Source: an uncultured SAR116 cluster alpha proteobacterium
Lineage (GTDB): Bacteria; Pseudomonadota; Alphaproteobacteria; Puniceispirillales; Puniceispirillaceae
Assembly (NCBI GenBank): GCA_902559985.1
Contig: CACEJY010000003.1
Span: forward strand, 1 to 64,000
Direction: 5' to 3'
DNA: 64,000 bases
Translations under genes and position numbers: made by a program
Shown: positions 61,620-64,000 of the stretch, piece by piece
Layout of the letters: every line of letters starts with the position of its first letter
Numbering within the stretch: position 1 is the stretch's first letter
The notes under the pieces: generated by a model
The model's input: only the letters and a program-made list of their open reading frames with translations
Told to the model about the DNA's origin: nothing
Databases searched by the model: none

Positions 61620-62558
61620 CTATAGTGGCCTTGATTTAGGTAGGGGTGGCATTTTTGCAAAAATGTTTGCTGGATCCTCATAAAGTTCTCTCATTTTGTC
61701 TAGCTCATGAGCGGAGTCTCGCTTCGCAAGACGTTTGCCAGTCGCATCGCAAACAAGTGCATGGTGGCAATATTCCGGCACAGGTAAGTTTAGTAACGCC
61801 TGTAATAAACGATGCAGATGGGTGAATTGGGCAAGATCATTGCCACGCGTCACAAGATTTATCCCGTCCAATGCATCATCAACAACGACTGATAAATGGT
61901 AAGAGACGGCAATGTCAGCTCTCGCGATTACTACATCGCCGAACTCCTCAGGCTTGGCTACTTGATGGCCAGTGATGTGGTCAAACCATAATAACGGGTT
62001 AGGACTCATTTGTTGCGTCATTTTCAGCGCCGCATTCATACGTAACCGCCAAGCTGGTTCCCTCCCTGCAGCCCGACGCAGATTCTGCTCGCTAGAGCTT
62101 AAAAGCTGATCCGTATTGATTGTCAATAGCTGGGCACGTTGATCTGTTTTCACCTGTGGGGATGGCAATGCATGTGGAGCGCTTAATACCCCGTTCAACT
62201 CACGCCGGCTCAGGTAGCAAGGATATATAAGACCTAAATTATCTAAGGTTTTTAATGCTTCTTGATATTGGGCTTTACGATGTGATTGTCGAGATAAATT
62301 CTGACTCGTGAAGCCATGGTTAGTGACATCATTAACTTTAACACCGTGCCAATTTAAGCCCAACCAAGCAAGATTCTTCAGAATTGGCGGGATAAATTCT
62401 TCCCGACAGCGTGTATGGTCAATATCATCAATCCGTAAAATCATTTTGCCGCCTGATCTGGTAGCAAAGTCATGTGCCACTCTCGCCGCATACGCGTGGC
62501 CAAGGTGCAGGGCACCTGTTGGGCTTGGGGCAAAGCGGGTGACAAAAGGTTGGCTCAT
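61620..62558 (-). CDS. gluQ: Glutamyl-Q tRNA(Asp) synthetase
   Basis: 312 residues. It lacks the anticodon-binding domain of GluRS, as expected for GluQRS, which attaches glutamate to queuosine in tRNA-Asp. The class I HIGH motif appears as 'RFAPSPTGALHLGHAYAARV', the KMSKS motif as 'CDATGKRLAKRDSAHELDKM', and 'VVDDALDGINLVTRGNDLAQ' is a family block. The zinc-binding Cys set is not complete: only 'LIYPCYLSRREL' is visible, so zinc may be absent. It starts at the ATG at 62558 and is divergent from the carboxylesterase. Confidence 0.93.
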   Translation of the reverse strand: MSQPFVTRFAPSPTGALHLGHAYAARVAHDFATRSGGKMILRIDDIDHTRCREEFIPPILKNLAWLGLNWHGVKVNDVTNHGFTSQNLSRQSHRKAQYQEALKTLDNLGLIYPCYLSRRELNGVLSAPHALPSPQVKTDQRAQLLTINTDQLLSSSEQNLRRAAGREPAWRLRMNAALKMTQQMSPNPLLWFDHITGHQVAKPEEFGDVVIARADIAVSYHLSVVVDDALDGINLVTRGNDLAQFTHLHRLLQALLNLPVPEYCHHALVCDATGKRLAKRDSAHELDKMRELYEDPANIFAKMPPLPKSRPL

Positions 62559-62708
62559 GGCGGCTATCCGGCTGTTCTTCTTTTTTCAGAACTATCGTTT
62601 TATGACTGTATCGTCAATGAAGGACGGGAGTAGGGTATGATGCTAAGGTTCCTTTTGTAGTTTGATGGTTGCAATTGAAACGTCAGCCAAAAGAATAGGA
62701 GAGTAATT

Positions 62709-63368
62709 ATGGAAATGCGAAGTTTTGGAGACCTCTCTGGTCCGTTTATCGCGCCTGCACGCGGTGGGATCGCCAGCAGTTTAATCATACTTCTGCATGG
62801 TTGGGGTGCCGATGGTAATGACCTTGCCGATCTTGCCCATCCGATTTCAATCCGTTTTCCGGGTGCAGCGTTTTTTGTGCCAAACGGACCAGCCCCATGT
62901 AAAATGAACCCTGCAGGCCGGGAGTGGTTTGATATTGATGACCGGGTAAATGGCCCAATTATGGCGGCACCTTTTATTGATAATGCTCTCGCAGATGCAT
63001 TAGATGTATTGAATTTATCAGTATCTGCACTGGCGCTGGCTGGTTTTTCGCAAGGCGGGATGATGAGCCTTCATTGTGGATTGCGTCAGACTCCAGCGCC
63101 AGCCGCAATTATCAGTTTTTCTGGCACTCTATTGCTTCATGAAGATCTAATTGAAAATAGCACCAGTGCTCCATATTCGCCTGTGCTGCTTGTCCATGGA
63201 ACCGAGGATGAAGTGGTGCCGTTCCAATTTCAAGCAGCATCTCGCGATATATTACAAGCCCGGTCAATTGAGGTTGAAACTGTGGACTGTGTTGGCCTTG
63301 GGCACGGGATTGACCCTGAAGGGTTGTCAGCGGCAATTAAGTTTCTGGCTAGATATCTTCCAAACTAA
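62709..63368 (+). CDS. Phospholipase/carboxylesterase family serine hydrolase
   Basis: 219 residues, the YpfH/acyl-protein thioesterase type of alpha/beta hydrolase. 'LIILLHGWGADGNDLADLAH' holds the oxyanion loop, 'LALAGFSQGGMMSLHCGLRQ' the catalytic Ser (G-F-S-Q-G), 'VLLVHGTEDEVVPFQFQAAS' the Asp and 'CVGLGHGIDPEGL' the His. It is cytoplasmic and cleaves short-chain esters or thioesters. GGAGAGTAATT lies just before the ATG. It is monocistronic by position. Confidence 0.92.
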   Translation: MEMRSFGDLSGPFIAPARGGIASSLIILLHGWGADGNDLADLAHPISIRFPGAAFFVPNGPAPCKMNPAGREWFDIDDRVNGPIMAAPFIDNALADALDVLNLSVSALALAGFSQGGMMSLHCGLRQTPAPAAIISFSGTLLLHEDLIENSTSAPYSPVLLVHGTEDEVVPFQFQAASRDILQARSIEVETVDCVGLGHGIDPEGLSAAIKFLARYLPN

Positions 63369-63570
63369 ATCTTCTTTGGCCAAATCATGGCACTTAATAA
63401 GGATCGATTAATTAGCTCCAAAATGAGTATAAAATCATCAGCCAGAGTGCCATGGTATATTTGGTGGTATTATTGATTTTCTTTACGTATATCAAAATCC
63501 AAGGGTTGTGTTTGTATGGATGTCATGTTTTGCTTTCATCGCTGGGACACCGGCAAAGGAAAGGATATCC

Positions 63571-64000
63571 ATGAACGTAGGTAGCTTTTCACCAGCCTTG
63601 GTTTTGAATGCGGATTTTCGGCCGTTAAATTATTTTCCCCTGTCTCTATGGTCATGGCAGGACACAATAAAGGCTGTTTGTTCGGACCGTGTGACAATCA
63701 TTTCCGAATATGACGTGTCTATTTCATCTCCAAGCACTAAAATTAGTCTGCCGTCAGTGATTGCGCTAAAGGAATATGTGCCGCAAAAACGCAATCCAGC
63801 CTTTACCCGCTTTAACGTATTCCTACGTGATCGGTTTTCGTGTCAATATTGTGGTGTTGGATTCTCAGCTTCGGAGTTGACCTTTGACCACGTCGTGCCG
63901 CGGTCTCGGGGCGGTCGCACGACTTGGACCAATGTAGTAGCCGCATGTAGCCCGTGTAACCTCCGTAAAGGTAATAAACTCCCAGGGCAAAGCAATATGA
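63571..64000 (+). CDS. HNH endonuclease, 5' part (runs off the window end)
   Basis: An open frame from the ATG at 63571 to the end of the window, at least 143 residues, absent from the track. It opens 'MNVGSFSPALVLNADFRPLN' and continues with 'PLSLWSWQDTIKAVCSDRV', a family typical of bacterial HNH proteins of 180-190 residues. The nuclease domain shows 'RFSCQYCGVGFSASELTFDH' and 'VVPRSRGGRTTWTNVVAAC' followed by 'SPCNLRKGNKL': the four zinc Cys residues and the H-N-H residues are present. AAAGGAAAGG lies upstream as ribosome site. It is probably a widespread chromosomal gene rather than an intron or toxin nuclease. Confidence 0.9.
   Translation, partial: MNVGSFSPALVLNADFRPLNYFPLSLWSWQDTIKAVCSDRVTIISEYDVSISSPSTKISLPSVIALKEYVPQKRNPAFTRFNVFLRDRFSCQYCGVGFSASELTFDHVVPRSRGGRTTWTNVVAACSPCNLRKGNKLPGQSNM

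Overview
The window looks like a chromosome segment of a marine alphaproteobacterium, most like the SAR116 clade (Puniceispirillum-type). That placement is an inference. It rests on a blue-tuned proteorhodopsin followed by a complete retinal and carotenoid operon, tandem DMGDH-like flavoproteins beside an MttB-family methyltransferase, XDH/CoxL-type molybdenum hydroxylase genes, and generally alphaproteobacterial housekeeping genes (lepA, leuA, psd-pssA, gluQ, trmL). Genes are tightly packed. I saw no insertion sequence, prophage, CRISPR array or rRNA.

Layout. 1-6.1 kb: start of an FAD-linked oxidase, a serine-glyoxylate-type aminotransferase, an enoyl-CoA hydratase, leuA and lepA. 6.1-13.7 kb: a patchy stretch around tRNA-Ser(GGA), with several very small membrane ORFs, short tandem repeats, an orphan cNMP-binding protein, an SDR, a GST, a GMC-oxidoreductase remnant abutting a D-aminoacylase, an unknown protein and msrA. 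13.7-22.2 kb: a DUF1932-type dehydrogenase, then the minus-strand proteorhodopsin operon PR-crtE-crtI-crtB-crtY-blh-fni. It covers everything from isopentenyl isomerisation to beta-carotene cleavage, with overlapping reading frames at its 3' end.

22.5-37.5 kb is the most unusual region. It holds a DUF1989 protein, a ubiX-like gene, two CoxG-like SRPBCC genes, an ACMSD-type amidohydrolase, a three-subunit molybdenum hydroxylase and a cupin. After one plus-strand gene (TIGR02444) come a ubiD-like decarboxylase, a substrate-binding-fold protein with no signal peptide, and a second FAD plus 2Fe-2S subunit pair with no large subunit. A plus-strand XdhC and MocA pair (Moco insertion and cytidylation) closes it. 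I read this as a catabolic island for an unknown aromatic or N-heterocyclic carboxylate: Mo-dependent ring hydroxylation plus prenyl-FMN-dependent decarboxylation.

37.5-52 kb: a MATE exporter, an aldose dehydrogenase-type protein, a small DksA/TraR zinc-finger protein, two tandem DMGDH-like proteins with GcvT domains followed by an MttB-family methyltransferase (C1 or methylated-amine metabolism), then a minus-strand metZ - alpha/beta hydrolase - fadN set. 52-64 kb: an MBL-fold hydrolase, trmL, thiamine pyrophosphokinase and bioY, a small hypothetical gene, a CMD-family protein, psd-pssA, a DMT permease, a decayed Fur-family pseudogene with three in-frame stops, an MFS transporter, gluQ, a carboxylesterase, and the start of an HNH endonuclease cut by the window end.

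Start codons were often moved inward from the ORF track, because the track accepts TTG/GTG and many inner ATGs have better Shine-Dalgarno sequences. No homology search was run. Family names come from recognising motifs by eye.
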